The notes: a model not told the origin generated them from the sequence alone. A stretch of 64,000 nucleotides of DNA from Phylloscopus collybita (GCA_027886175.1 JAJNNQ010000009.1:21425501-21489500); one strand, 5' to 3'. Shown: positions 37,301 to 43,303, counted from the first letter of the stretch. Translations and numbers: made by a program.

Positions 37301-37802
37301 TTTAGGTACTGACAGAAAGCTATCACCAACACAGATACTGGCCATCTAGCATTCCTTTACACATCTCTGGCCCTTAAGTATTACACTGACTTACAGGATT
37401 AAAGCAACTTCTCTTTACTAAAATTAAAAATCAGTATACATAGGAATAAAAACATTTTTCTGTTGATTTTGGGGGTTTTTTTGTGTGTGTGGGGGCTGTT
37501 TGGTTTGTTTGGGGTTTTTTGGGGGGAGGGGGCAGTTTCTATTTTCTCCAGTAAGAATAAGGAAGGAGAAAAGTCTTTATTTTATGAAGCATTTTTACCT
37601 TAAGTTTGTCATGGGAAGTATATGGAGCTTCAGGAGCATAGATACGAAAGATATCAGCCAAGCAACATGCTACAAGGAGGCGCACATCTTTATTGGGATT
37701 CCTGAGGAAGAATTCAGATGCAAGGTGCAAGGCTAATGGGAGATACTGCTGCTTCTCATCTTCTGAGTCCTGGTCCATATCCATGAAGGTTTTTACCACC
37801 AT
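1313..37802 (-). CDS. PDS5A: PDS5A, cohesin-associated HEAT-repeat protein (27 internal coding exons, partial at both ends)
   Basis: Sister chromatid cohesion protein PDS5 homologue A is a nuclear HEAT-repeat scaffold. It binds cohesin through the RAD21/SCC1 kleisin and recruits WAPL to release cohesin, or sororin to hold it; it has no enzymatic activity (family knowledge). Seen here: 27 minus-strand exons, all GT-AG, total 3264 nt and 1088 codons, with no stop or frameshift and every phase consistent, so this is a living gene and not a processed copy. Counting from human PDS5A as I remember it, the first residue here is about residue 47 and the last about 1134 of 1337. PDS5A rather than PDS5B is shown by [40 protein letters not shown] and [20 protein letters not shown]. 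Missing: the N-terminal coding exon (right of the window or unrecognised) and the disordered C-terminal tail (left of the window). The MVV start of the first exon here is internal, not the initiator. Confidence 0.97.
1376..2505. other. PDS5A intron 26-27
   Basis: 1130 bp of intron. A minus-strand frame at 1857-2189 is open for 110 codons, but it has no recognisable family, splice context or conservation signature. Nothing else seen. Confidence 0.8.
2506..2625 (-). CDS. PDS5A: PDS5A in-window exon 26, codons 1028-1067
   Basis: 120 bp, phase 0 at both ends. It encodes [20 protein letters not shown] and [34 protein letters not shown] marks PDS5A; PDS5B has VAMNIIMSKSTTYS. Acceptor TTCTCCAG; donor AAG|GTAAAT. 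Confidence 0.96.
2626..3229. other. PDS5A intron 25-26
   Basis: 604 bp of intron. It contains a short C-run cluster at about 2951-2964. No exon or recognised repeat. Confidence 0.8.
3230..3362 (-). CDS. PDS5A: PDS5A in-window exon 25, codons 983-1027
   Basis: 133 bp, ending in phase 0. The first G completes Glu; it encodes [40 protein letters not shown] and KANE. The last part is a charged loop near the end of the HEAT array, with several substitutions from human (SEN, EPKANE). The acceptor ends TTTTTTAG; donor GAA|GTAAGA. Confidence 0.96.
3363..6446. other. PDS5A intron 24-25
   Basis: 3084 bp of AT-rich intron. Open frames of 60-100 codons here (4684-4869, 5327-5563 and 5371-5667) match nothing I know and read as chance. 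No recognised repeat. Confidence 0.8.
6447..6561 (-). CDS. PDS5A: PDS5A in-window exon 24, codons 945-983
   Basis: 115 bp, ending after GA of a Glu codon. It encodes [20 protein letters not shown] and [23 protein letters not shown] differs from FTRSQD of the human protein as I remember it. Acceptor TACTGTAG; donor AGA|GTAAGT. Confidence 0.96.
6562..7065. other. PDS5A intron 23-24
   Basis: 504 bp, AT-rich, nothing recognised. Confidence 0.8.
7066..7270 (-). CDS. PDS5A: PDS5A in-window exon 23, codons 877-945
   Basis: The longest exon here, at 205 bp; it ends on the first base of a Glu codon. It encodes [60 protein letters not shown] and IKQNPMAN. Asn in PMAN replaces a Thr I recall in human. 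Acceptor TGCTGTAG; donor ACG|GTTAGT. Confidence 0.97.
7528..7651 (-). CDS. PDS5A: PDS5A in-window exon 22, codons 835-876
   Basis: 124 bp, ending in phase 0. It encodes [20 protein letters not shown] and [20 protein letters not shown] then N. Acceptor ATCTTCAG; donor AAT|GTAAGT. Confidence 0.96.
7652..8330. other. PDS5A intron 21-22
   Basis: 679 bp of intron. It holds the first copy of a duplicated element at 7959-8075; nothing else recognised. Confidence 0.8.
7959..8075. repeat. Intronic duplicated element, copy 1
   Basis: About 117 bp closely matching 9602-9727 in the same orientation. Shared blocks include TCAAGATGAAGTTGAGGTGC, GAAGAAGCTCCACCCAAGAT and the GGGAGG-GGTTATC region near 8034-8047. 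By eye about nine bases in ten agree. It lies in the intron between exons 21 and 22. I do not recognise the family. Confidence 0.85.
8331..8467 (-). CDS. PDS5A: PDS5A in-window exon 21, codons 790-835
   Basis: 137 bp, ending after AG of a Ser codon. It encodes [40 protein letters not shown] and EQKRI. The acceptor ends GTGAAG; donor CAG|GTCAGA. Confidence 0.96.
8468..9099. other. PDS5A intron 20-21
   Basis: 632 bp, nothing recognised. Confidence 0.8.
9100..9168 (-). CDS. PDS5A: PDS5A in-window exon 20, codons 767-789
   Basis: 69 bp, phase 0 at both ends. It encodes [20 protein letters not shown] and [23 protein letters not shown] is PDS5A-specific; PDS5B has [20 protein letters not shown]. 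Acceptor TTCTATAG; donor AAG|GTGTGT. Confidence 0.96.
9409..9567 (-). CDS. PDS5A: PDS5A in-window exon 19, codons 714-766
   Basis: 159 bp, phase 0 at both ends. It encodes [40 protein letters not shown] and [13 protein letters not shown]. Acceptor CTTCCTCAG follows a long T-rich tract; donor AGG|GTAAGA. Codons stay open upstream through the acceptor as far as 9654, into a duplicated intronic element (see findings), but the acceptor and family alignment place the exon edge at 9567. Confidence 0.96.
9568..10875. other. PDS5A intron 18-19
   Basis: 1308 bp of intron. It holds copy 2 of the duplicated element at 9602-9727 close to the exon 19 acceptor. The rest is not recognised. Confidence 0.8.
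9602..9727. repeat. Intronic duplicated element, copy 2
   Basis: About 126 bp matching 7959-8075. Compared with copy 1 it carries an extra roughly 11-bp internal repeat (TTAAAATCTAA following ATAAAATCTAA at about 9660-9681). It begins only about 35 bases from the acceptor of exon 19, next to that acceptor's T-rich tract. Confidence 0.85.
10876..10999 (-). CDS. PDS5A: PDS5A in-window exon 18, codons 672-713
   Basis: 124 bp, ending in phase 0. It encodes [40 protein letters not shown] and E. Val and Ser in HAVFSNKE replace Ile and Thr of the human protein as I remember it. The acceptor ends ACACAG; donor GAG|GTATGT. Its stretch is too short and stop-flanked to stand out as an open frame; I found it by its peptide. 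Confidence 0.95.
11000..13651. other. PDS5A intron 17-18
   Basis: 2652 bp of intron with no recognised exon or repeat. A somewhat more GC-rich patch occurs at about 11510-11680 but resembles no family I know. Confidence 0.75.
13652..13812 (-). CDS. PDS5A: PDS5A in-window exon 17, codons 619-672
   Basis: 161 bp, ending after TC of a Ser codon. It encodes [40 protein letters not shown] and [13 protein letters not shown]. Acceptor GTCTGCAG; donor ATC|GTGAGT. Confidence 0.96.
13813..14703. other. PDS5A intron 16-17
   Basis: 891 bp. On the plus strand 14260-14580 is pyrimidine-rich (CT-rich); two overlapping open frames there are products of that composition. Confidence 0.75.
14704..14809 (-). 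CDS. PDS5A: PDS5A in-window exon 16, codons 583-618
   Basis: 106 bp, ending in phase 0. It encodes [20 protein letters not shown] and [15 protein letters not shown]. The acidic loop TADDEEEG is characteristic. Ala in AIRAGLELL is the residue PDS5B also has; human PDS5A, as I remember it, has Ser. Acceptor CATTTTAG; donor AAG|GTAATC. Confidence 0.96.
14810..15512. other. PDS5A intron 15-16
   Basis: 703 bp, nothing recognised apart from a C-run after an A-run at about 15045-15057. Confidence 0.75.
15513..15628 (-). CDS. PDS5A: PDS5A in-window exon 15, codons 545-583
   Basis: 116 bp, ending after AG of a Ser codon. It encodes [20 protein letters not shown] and [18 protein letters not shown]. 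Acceptor CGTGTAG; donor TAG|GTAAGT. Confidence 0.96.
15629..16629. other. PDS5A intron 14-15
   Basis: 1001 bp. It contains a run of about 14 A near 16129-16143. Nothing else recognised. Confidence 0.75.
16630..16769 (-). CDS. PDS5A: PDS5A in-window exon 14, codons 498-544
   Basis: 140 bp, ending in phase 0. It encodes [40 protein letters not shown] and QADVCV. Cys-rich [11 protein letters not shown] is a PDS5 family signature. Acceptor CATACAG; donor GTG|GTAAGG. Confidence 0.97.
16899..16947 (-). CDS. PDS5A: PDS5A in-window exon 13 (49 bp), codons 482-498
   Basis: The shortest exon here, at 49 bp. It encodes [16 protein letters not shown] plus one base of the next Lys codon. Acceptor GTCCTCAG; donor CAA|GTAAGT. 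It is separated from exon 14 by a 129-bp intron, the shortest in the window. Confidence 0.94.
16948..17676. other. PDS5A intron 12-13
   Basis: 729 bp, nothing recognised. Confidence 0.75.
17677..17758 (-). CDS. PDS5A: PDS5A in-window exon 12, codons 454-481
   Basis: 82 bp, ending in phase 0. It encodes [20 protein letters not shown] and [21 protein letters not shown] is the A form; PDS5B has HQVKDLLDLIKQPK. Acceptor TTTTGCAG; donor ACT|GTACGG, a poor donor after the conserved GTA. Confidence 0.95.
17759..18342. other. PDS5A intron 11-12
   Basis: 584 bp, AT-rich, nothing recognised. Confidence 0.75.
18343..18456 (-). CDS. PDS5A: PDS5A in-window exon 11, codons 416-454
   Basis: 114 bp. The first A completes Lys; it encodes [20 protein letters not shown] and [17 protein letters not shown], ending on AA of a Lys codon. 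The acceptor CCCTGCAG is preceded by an unusually long uninterrupted pyrimidine tract. Donor CAA|GTAAGT. Confidence 0.97.
18457..18499 (-). promoter_or_regulatory. Exceptionally long polypyrimidine tract at the exon 11 splice acceptor
   Basis: On the minus strand the bases before the exon 11 acceptor are an uninterrupted pyrimidine run of about 39 nt (18461-18499), including 18 consecutive T at 18473-18490, then GCAG at the exon edge. This is the strongest U2AF-type tract in the window by eye. Confidence 0.8.
18500..21686. other. PDS5A intron 10-11
   Basis: About 3.2 kb of intron with no recognised exon, RNA or repeat family. Confidence 0.7.
21687..21838 (-). CDS. PDS5A: PDS5A in-window exon 10, codons 366-416
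   Basis: 152 bp, starting in phase 0 and ending after AA of a Lys codon. It encodes [40 protein letters not shown] and [26 protein letters not shown] is clearly the A paralogue. Acceptor TCTCAAG; donor CAA|GTGAGT. Confidence 0.96.
21839..26499. other. PDS5A intron 9-10, proximal part
   Basis: About 4.7 kb of AT-rich intron. It contains a TAGA microsatellite, A-runs near 22122-22137, and a GC-richer patch at 22190-22400 with no family match. Part of 25500-26500 may be a further 5' extension of the old CR1-like relic, but I cannot show it. Confidence 0.65.
21890..21916. repeat. (TAGA)n microsatellite
   Basis: About six and a half perfect tetranucleotide units, 50 bp into the intron from the exon 10 acceptor side. 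Confidence 0.9.
26500..27560 (+). mobile_element. Ancient, heavily decayed CR1/L3-like LINE relic
   Basis: The order and wording resemble old amniote CR1/L3 consensus. A segment like 'aaagtcttgtaccacagggcctt' lies near 26560. Then come 'ctggtcaccttagttacaa' near 27130, 'gaaaactggacagagaagaa' near 27235, and 'aagaaagaacttgataaata' near 27463. In living consensus these map, in this order, to the reverse-transcriptase region and the 3' coding end. No open frame survives. It is antisense to PDS5A and ends roughly 320 bp from exon 9. The 27115-27540 part is the best supported; the 5' limit is uncertain. Confidence 0.6.
27883..28028 (-). CDS. PDS5A: PDS5A in-window exon 9, codons 317-365
   Basis: 146 bp, starting with AA that completes Glu and ending in phase 0. 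It encodes [40 protein letters not shown] and RERTLDKR, a very conserved HEAT segment. Gly and Ser in AGKRDLSL differ from Ala and Ala in the human protein as I remember it. Acceptor ATAACAG; donor CGG|GTAAGT. It is followed by the 6-kb intron. Confidence 0.97.
28029..28711. other. PDS5A intron 8-9
   Basis: 683 bp, nothing recognised. Confidence 0.75.
28712..28806 (-). CDS. PDS5A: PDS5A in-window exon 8, codons 285-317
   Basis: 95 bp. The first G completes Arg; the exon encodes [20 protein letters not shown] and [11 protein letters not shown], and ends on the first base of a Glu codon. Acceptor CCCTCTAG; donor CTG|GTGAGA. Ser in RLESVKF marks PDS5A; PDS5B has RLECVKF. Confidence 0.96.
28807..29586. 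other. PDS5A intron 7-8
   Basis: 780 bp. It includes a small GTGTGTGTGCATATACACACAC inverted dinucleotide repeat at about 29112-29133. No exon seen. Confidence 0.75.
29587..29702 (-). CDS. PDS5A: PDS5A in-window exon 7, codons 247-285
   Basis: 116 bp, ending after two bases of an Arg codon. It encodes [20 protein letters not shown] and [18 protein letters not shown]. Acceptor TTTTCTAG; donor GCG|GTAAGA. Confidence 0.96.
29703..30716. other. PDS5A intron 6-7
   Basis: 1014 bp, AT-rich, nothing recognised. Confidence 0.75.
30717..30857 (-). CDS. PDS5A: PDS5A in-window exon 6, codons 200-246
   Basis: 141 bp, phase 0 at both ends. It encodes [40 protein letters not shown] and [15 protein letters not shown] is the PDS5A form; PDS5B has ELYNIDSH. 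The acceptor ends TTTTAG; donor AAG|GTGGGT. Confidence 0.96.
30858..32328. other. PDS5A intron 5-6
   Basis: 1471 bp of very AT-rich intron with a low-complexity ATATTTTAATG-like stretch at about 30911-30962. Nothing else recognised. Confidence 0.75.
32329..32409 (-). CDS. PDS5A: PDS5A in-window exon 5, codons 173-199
   Basis: 81 bp, phase 0 at both ends. It encodes [20 protein letters not shown] and IEPCIAN. The Pro in IEPCIAN replaces an Ala I recall in human PDS5A; PDS5B also has Pro there (IEPYITN). Acceptor TATTTCAG; donor AAT|GTATGT. Confidence 0.95.
32410..35597. other. PDS5A intron 4-5
   Basis: 3188 bp of intron with a run of 16 A near 33817-33832. Plus-strand open frames at 34455-34789 (64 and 106 codons) match no family I know. 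No exon or transposon recognised. Confidence 0.75.
35598..35724 (-). CDS. PDS5A: PDS5A in-window exon 4, codons 130-172
   Basis: 127 bp. The first base completes Asn; the rest encodes [20 protein letters not shown], then [20 protein letters not shown] and HK. Human PDS5A, as I remember it, has Lys where this bird has Gln in NSHNQK; PDS5B also has Gln. Acceptor GATCTCAG; donor AAG|GTCTGC, a weaker match to consensus than its neighbours. Confidence 0.96.
35725..36207. other. PDS5A intron 3-4
   Basis: 483 bp, nothing recognised. Confidence 0.75.
36208..36305 (-). CDS. PDS5A: PDS5A in-window exon 3, codons 98-130
   Basis: 98 bp, starting in phase 0 and ending after two bases of an Asn codon. 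It encodes [20 protein letters not shown] and [12 protein letters not shown]. Acceptor GTTTTAG; donor CAA|GTAAGT. The split Asn codon is completed by the first T of the next exon. Confidence 0.96.
36306..37097. other. PDS5A intron 2-3
   Basis: 792 bp with one 26-bp tandem duplication (36541-36591); nothing else recognised. Confidence 0.75.
36541..36591. repeat. 26-bp tandem duplication
   Basis: Two adjacent units starting with TATAAAAGCCAACTGAC. The first is 36541-36566 and the second begins at 36567, with small differences in the last few bases. Confidence 0.9.
37098..37184 (-). CDS. PDS5A: PDS5A in-window exon 2, codons 69-97
   Basis: 87 bp, phase 0 at both ends. It encodes [20 protein letters not shown] followed by FNRYFYLLE, a HEAT helix pair invariant across vertebrate PDS5 proteins. 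The acceptor ends TTGACAG; donor GAG|GTAATA. Confidence 0.96.
37185..37598. other. PDS5A intron 1-2 (in-window numbering)
   Basis: 414 bp of intron between the two 5'-most exons. Its exon-1-proximal part is a G-run cluster on the plus strand. Confidence 0.8.
37471..37532 (+). other. G-run cluster with G-quadruplex potential
   Basis: Five runs of four to six G (37471-37475, 37491-37495, 37511-37514, 37521-37526, 37528-37532) are separated by T/GT-rich loops. They lie on the strand opposite the transcript, 67-128 nt downstream of the exon 1 donor. In the pre-mRNA this is a C-rich stretch. Confidence 0.8.
37599..37802 (-). CDS. PDS5A: PDS5A in-window exon 1 (5'-most), codons 1-68
   Basis: 204 bp, phase 0 at both ends. 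Acceptor TTTTTCAG lies before ATG GTG GTA; donor AAG|GTAAAA. It encodes [17 protein letters not shown] through to YTSHDKLK, the start of the PDS5 N-terminal HEAT array. Acidic DQDSEDEK and QQY in this stretch separate PDS5A from PDS5B. The leading Met follows a good polypyrimidine acceptor, and in the human protein about 46 residues precede it, so it is not the start codon. The nearest downstream exon is only 414 bp away; upstream there are at least 26 kb without an exon. Confidence 0.97.
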
Positions 37803-40800
37803 CTGAAAAATAATGGAAAAAAAATTGAGTTCTTTCTGCTTTTATTCCTCATTACTAAACAAGAATTCTTGAAAGGATGCAGTGCTATCAGTACATGTTC
37901 TGCTGCATAATCACAATTAATACTTGAGAAAAATGGAAGTGTTAATTTGGTACGGTTTATTGAACTTGATATTTTAGATCAAGACATCAAAAACTACATT
38001 GCAGTTCTGCTTATTTTGTCAATCTTGACCTGAGAGACAGCACAGAAACTTCTGTGCACAGGTAAGGTTGGAGATGGCAGCATCTCTTCCTCAAAGCAGG
38101 CCCACTGCAATTCCAAGTGAGGACTCACCTCAGTATGAATGGTGTGAGGGGGCTGTAAGCCATCTGGCCTAACACATGGCTACAGTGCAGTGCACTTGCT
38201 TTAGGGCTGTGCCAGGAGTAGAGGAGCCTAAGAGGTTGCTCTTAATACTCTGCGTCTACTGAGGCACGGACCTCACAAAGTACTTAACACGTGCATGATG
38301 ATCTTTCTATGTAGTTTAAACAAACTAGATATTGGATAATTTAATCCCTCATGTAAAGTAAGTCTTAGCACTGCAGATCTCTCTTTCTGCATCTTTAGCT
38401 TTATTAACGTAGTATAAAAAATTAACCACATGATTTCCTTGTTTCTTCTAGTACAGCTAAGAACTACTAATTCCTATGAAATGCTACCAAAATAGTTTAT
38501 TTTTAATTATTATACAACTCCAGTTAACTGAAACTTCTCAACATAATGATTTGGCAAAACAAAAGCTAAGAGTTGAGCTGGAAGGAGAAATAAAAAGTTG
38601 CAGATTTAACTTTTGGAACAGTGTTTGTTAAAGGATGAGAATGACTTCTAGGATGTCAGTGCAGAATGGGCAGACCTGCCAAAGACCCGCCAAAGACAAA
38701 GAATGACCTTTGTGAAATCAGTCTTTGTGCTCCATTCCTCCATGTCACTTGAGCATCCTTAGAGTTAAAACTGTGAAGGACAGCCACAACTGTATACCAA
38801 CAGGATTTGGTATGCCCACTACAGACACAGTATACACAGTGCACACAGTGAAGAGATACAAGAGAGAACACAGAATGATAAATCTTGATGGGTCAAATAC
38901 ACTTCTAAAATAATAACAGTAAAACACAAAAGAAGACTGAGCTCACACAGCTAATAAATACACCTCTTACTCTAACCAGAATTTTTTTGTTATGGTATCA
39001 TTCAAATTATTCTAGGGTTGCTTCTCCATTATTAAGCATGCCCCTGCTTCCAACATGAAAGCACTGTGTTTCAGCTTTTTTCCTTCCTGAGTTTTGAAAT
39101 ATAGTTTTAAATTCAGATCTTATAAATTAAATGTTTGACAGCAACCTCTCCTACAGTACATTACTTAAAAATCCTCCTACATTTCTAGAAATGTACAAGT
39201 ATAATCCAATTTGCCACAAAGACAAAAAAGAGGAGATGAGAGAGGAGAAAAACCCTACACTACAAACAACAGAAAAAAGAGAACTTTACATCTACAGGCC
39301 AGGAAAACACAAATTGCATCTTATTGGTCTGTTTCCTTTAAAATATTCTTAAGCTATGTTTTAAAGCCCTAGCTGAAAACACAAAACCATTCTACTGACC
39401 ACTCAGGTCTGCCTGTCACAGGGCCATTTGTCACTGTGTCCTGGGGTGCATCAGGCACAGCATCCCCAGCTGGTCAAGGGAGGGGATTGTCCTGCTCTGC
39501 TCTGCACTGGGGGATCCTCACCTGGAGTCCTGGATGCAGCCAGAAACTGATCTCCTAAAATAATCTGCTAATGAAACTGAAAATCTAAAATAAACTCCAT
39601 AGATACAAAAGGCTAAAGTCCAAATAATTTAAGGTTTTGCAAGTCCAAACTGGAAAGCACTCATTATCATGCTAAGACAGTTCTTACTTCTGAAAAATGT
39701 GATCGAACTGTAACAAGAACTCACTGCTTTTTCAGATCACATCAGTACTGTTTAACTGATGTCTGGCTGTACAGCTGAAACTACCTGGAACACTAATATT
39801 CATTTATATAAAAACCATACAGACTTAGCAGCTTACACAACAAAAAAACTGTTACTGTACTCTGTGCAAAAAGCAAGCGAAAGAAAAAAATTCTTTAATA
39901 ATATTAATGTAACATCACCCATTCCTTTCCAAACAATTAAGCAGTCAATTAAAACACTAATTCTAGCACATGTAAACAGAATACAGCTATGCACATTTAT
40001 GATTAAATCCATTCTGCATCACTTTTGAGTGAATGCATCTCCATTAATTTGTCACATAGTGGTACTTAAGTTAGCTTGAAAAAATGAAGTATTATAACTA
40101 TTCTTGAAATCGACATTATGGTCATTTTTACCACAGTACCCTGAAATTCTAATTATCAAAGCAAAGTTTTACTCCCAAGCACTGCAAATAAATAAGTGAA
40201 ATGATTGGATTATAACACTTAAGAAATGCAAATGCCTTCATTCACACTAGTGAGAACAGCTAAACGAAGACTGCTAAAGTCACTCGCAACATGTTATGAA
40301 CATACTGAAAATTGGAAAGTTAAAGCTTTCAGGAAAGTGTTCATCTGATTGTATCAACCACACAGTGTGCAAGCCAGTCACTCTGGGCTCCCCTTTCACT
40401 CACTGGAGAGAAATACACAGACCTTGAGCTCAAGCACAGATGTTATGATGACATCTACAGATGTTGGCTCAGTTTTGCCCTGAAACTGCACCAACCATGA
40501 AGGCAGCTCAGTGTGACTAGAGGCCTGAAAGGAGGCGAGATGAACAACATCTGCAGCTTCTTGTGAGACTGTCAGCCTTTCGACTGCATTGAAACACACA
40601 CAAGGTTGCCAAAGGGCTGTTCACACTCTGCCCACATGTCCCATGCAGCTTACACGTGGCCTGTTTCCAAAGACGAAATCAGCGTGGTAGCTTGCCCTTA
40701 TGTGACTCAGCTGTGGCTCTTGTGCAAGAGCTGTGCCTCAGACAGCAATACTAACTTCTGCTGTTCTACAGATCTACAGGATTTAGGAAAACAGTTTGTT

Positions 40801-42790
40801 AGATCAGGAAGCCCATCTACTGCTGAAACATACTGATGACTCCAGCAATATAGGGGGAGAAGGTATTTAAACACTGAGAGAGGACAGGGTAATCAGTAGG
40901 GACAGCGAAAAGACTCAACCAGCAGTTGCAGAGAGAAAGAAGCAGGCAGATCTAGAAAAGCCTTGCTGCAGTTGGCAGGACAAGCATAAACCTCCAAGCC
41001 AGTCACAGCAGGGGAAAGGCATGTACATGTTGCATTTATTTTACTGTTCTTACACCAGCTTATTCACAGGGCTCCAAAGCAGTAACATTTAACAACCCTT
41101 GGCTTGTAAAAAGACCAGGGAAAAATACTAAGTATTTAAAAAATCCCTTTGCAAAGATTGAAAGATGAAATTCAAAAATTGAGAGAATTTGATACCATTT
41201 GTTGTAACAAGGATGATACTGTAAAGTAACTTCAGTACTAGGATTAAATACAAAAGATATTTATTTGAAAGTAAAACTTGACCAAATAGATGTGCACCAA
41301 GATAACAAATGCTTCAAGATCTAGGACAATCCAAGGAGAGATGCCAAGAAATGACTGAAAACACAGCAGACCCAAATAATGCAACTCTGTCATCAGAGTG
41401 TTTTTACACCTTTCCTGATATGATTTAAACACTACAATAGGTGAATCTTGCCATTAACTATTAACAATAAATTATATTTTTATCTCAGATTTCACAGTAA
41501 AACATAACAAAATGTTTCACAGACACGTCTCTGAAAAAAATACTTCTATGCGATGCAGATTTAGGATGAGAAGTCTTCGTCAGCCTCAGATACAGTCCTG
41601 TCTATCAGCCAGAAGCATAAAACAAATATGGAAAAAAGACATGTTAAAGTGTGAAGAAAAAGAAAAGAAAAATACTCAAATCAGGAGGACCAGATGATTG
41701 TTATTTCAAAATCTTTAAATTTCTGACAAATGAAATCACAAATGTAGTAACAAAAGTTTTGTTGGCTTTTCTTTAAACAGCAAACAAAATAATCCTGAAC
41801 AACTAACTATACACACACACACCCCACCACCACCCCAAGCTAATGCCCAAACAAGAGAGATACCAACTAAGCAGAAAACACCAAACATTGATGTAATAAT
41901 CAAAAAATGACACCTTGCCAATACATCCAACAGGCTGACACCAACAGAATTTTGTAATACAAACCAAACTTGGAACAGGCAAATAAACCCAGAAACCAAG
42001 AAAAACAGGGTAACACATAAAAAGTAATTTACTTTGATAACTTTAACCTCAAAACAGCTCATGATTTTAATGAAGATAATGAACACTTTACACAAGACTG
42101 ACCATGACAAGAAACTTAGTCTGAGCATCAAGAACAGCCACATGGAAACTGAGGAGCTTGAAAGAGATGAAAATTAGGTCAATATTGTCTCCTTAGCCCT
42201 TTCCTAAAGTGATAAATTCAAAGAACCTTTTGAAACTGAATGGATCTATTGGTGGAGAATGGTGTTATAACTGACCCTATTTCCATAAAAATCTGTGGTA
42301 CGAGAAGTAGGGATTGATAGTGATGACACAGTTACAGAATGGCAGTAGAGGACAGGATACTCTATGACAAGAACAGAAATACTAAAAAAATCACCATTGG
42401 TAAATTGTCATATGCTTAGTGCTTAAATCCAAGTACTTATGCTTTTAAGACCTTATCTGCTGTAAACAACAGAAGAGGATAAAGATGGACATTTAGTAAG
42501 CAACTGTAAAGAATTTAAGAGGCAACAACAGCCTATGTACATGAAAACAATGAAAATGCAATTGCAGGATATGACAGAAGAAAAGGAAAAAAAGCAATAC
42601 AACTCATGAAATGCTAAAAATACTAAAAACTGTTTGGAAACATATTGCTTAGTCCTGATTATCTTCACTAATTAAAAAAAAAATAAAATTACACAGGTTC
42701 AGAAGGTATCTGCCAAAGGACCCTCAAATGCCTTTTCCTGTAAGGAAATACTTACCAGACTGTGCTAATTAAAAACAACAGCTGAAAACC
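37803..42790. other. PDS5A upstream intron, left part
   Basis: About 5 kb upstream of the 5'-most exon found. It contains one CR1 fragment, an AC dinucleotide run at 41810-41821, and a moderately GC-richer stretch at about 40370-41000 that matches no family I know. No PDS5A N-terminal exon (YPPGVKEI-like) seen. Confidence 0.7.
39432..39541 (+). mobile_element. CR1 LINE internal fragment
   Basis: About 110 bp that aligns, by remembered consensus, to the late reverse-transcriptase region of CR1: GTCCTGGGGTGCATCA, then CCAGCTGGTCAAGGGAGG, then TCTGCTCTGCACTGG and TCACCTGGAGTCCTG. It corresponds to the ILACISNSVASR to LVRPHLES stretch seen in the CR1 at the left edge. Both ends are missing. It is antisense to PDS5A. 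Confidence 0.8.
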
Positions 42791-43303
42791 TCTCTTTGGG
42801 GCCAGTACTGTCTTACATCTTTATCAATGATCTGGACAAGAAGGATTGGAAATTCACAGATGACACCAAGTTGGGTGGGAATATTGTCTGCTGGAGGGCA
42901 GCAGGCTCTGCAGAAGGACCTGGACAGGACAGACTGGTGGGCCAAGGCCGATGCTATGAGGTTCAAAAAGGCCCCCTGCCAGGTCCTGCTCTTGAGTCAC
43001 AACAAGCCCAGGCAGTGCTGCTGGCTGCAGCAGAGTGGTTGGAAAGCTGCCCAGTGGAAAAGGACCTGGGAGTGCTGGTCCACAGCTGGCTGAACATGAG
43101 TCAGCATGTGCCCAGGTGGCCAAGAAGGCCAATGGCATCCTGGCCTGTGGCAGCAACAGCGTGACCAACACAACCAGGGCAGTGACTGTCCCACTATATT
43201 TGGCACTGGTGAGGCCACACCCTGAATCCTGTCCTGTTTCCAATTCTGGGCCCCTCAGTTCAGGGAAGACTTTAAAGCGCTGGAACAAGTCCAGAGAAGG
43301 GAA
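42791..43303 (+). mobile_element. CR1 LINE internal fragment, missing its 3' end
   Basis: It starts at GGGGCCAGTACTG and FINDLD-like coding, runs through [53 protein letters not shown] and ESCP, and breaks off after the QVQRR-equivalent near 43303. About 500 bp, with several frame changes, so dead. It shares the same subfamily features as 1-808 and the same antisense orientation to PDS5A. The usual CR1 3' tail is absent. Confidence 0.9.

Noticed and set aside
37539..37802. Start of PDS5A translation at the ATG of the 5'-most exon
   Set aside because: The ATG is preceded directly by a polypyrimidine tract and CAG acceptor, and it aligns to about residue 47 of the human protein.
41736..42143. 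A 135-codon minus-strand hydrophobic, Phe/Cys/Leu-rich frame resembling a membrane protein
   Set aside because: It overlaps an AC-rich low-complexity stretch and has no initiation context, splice sites or family similarity; composition explains it.
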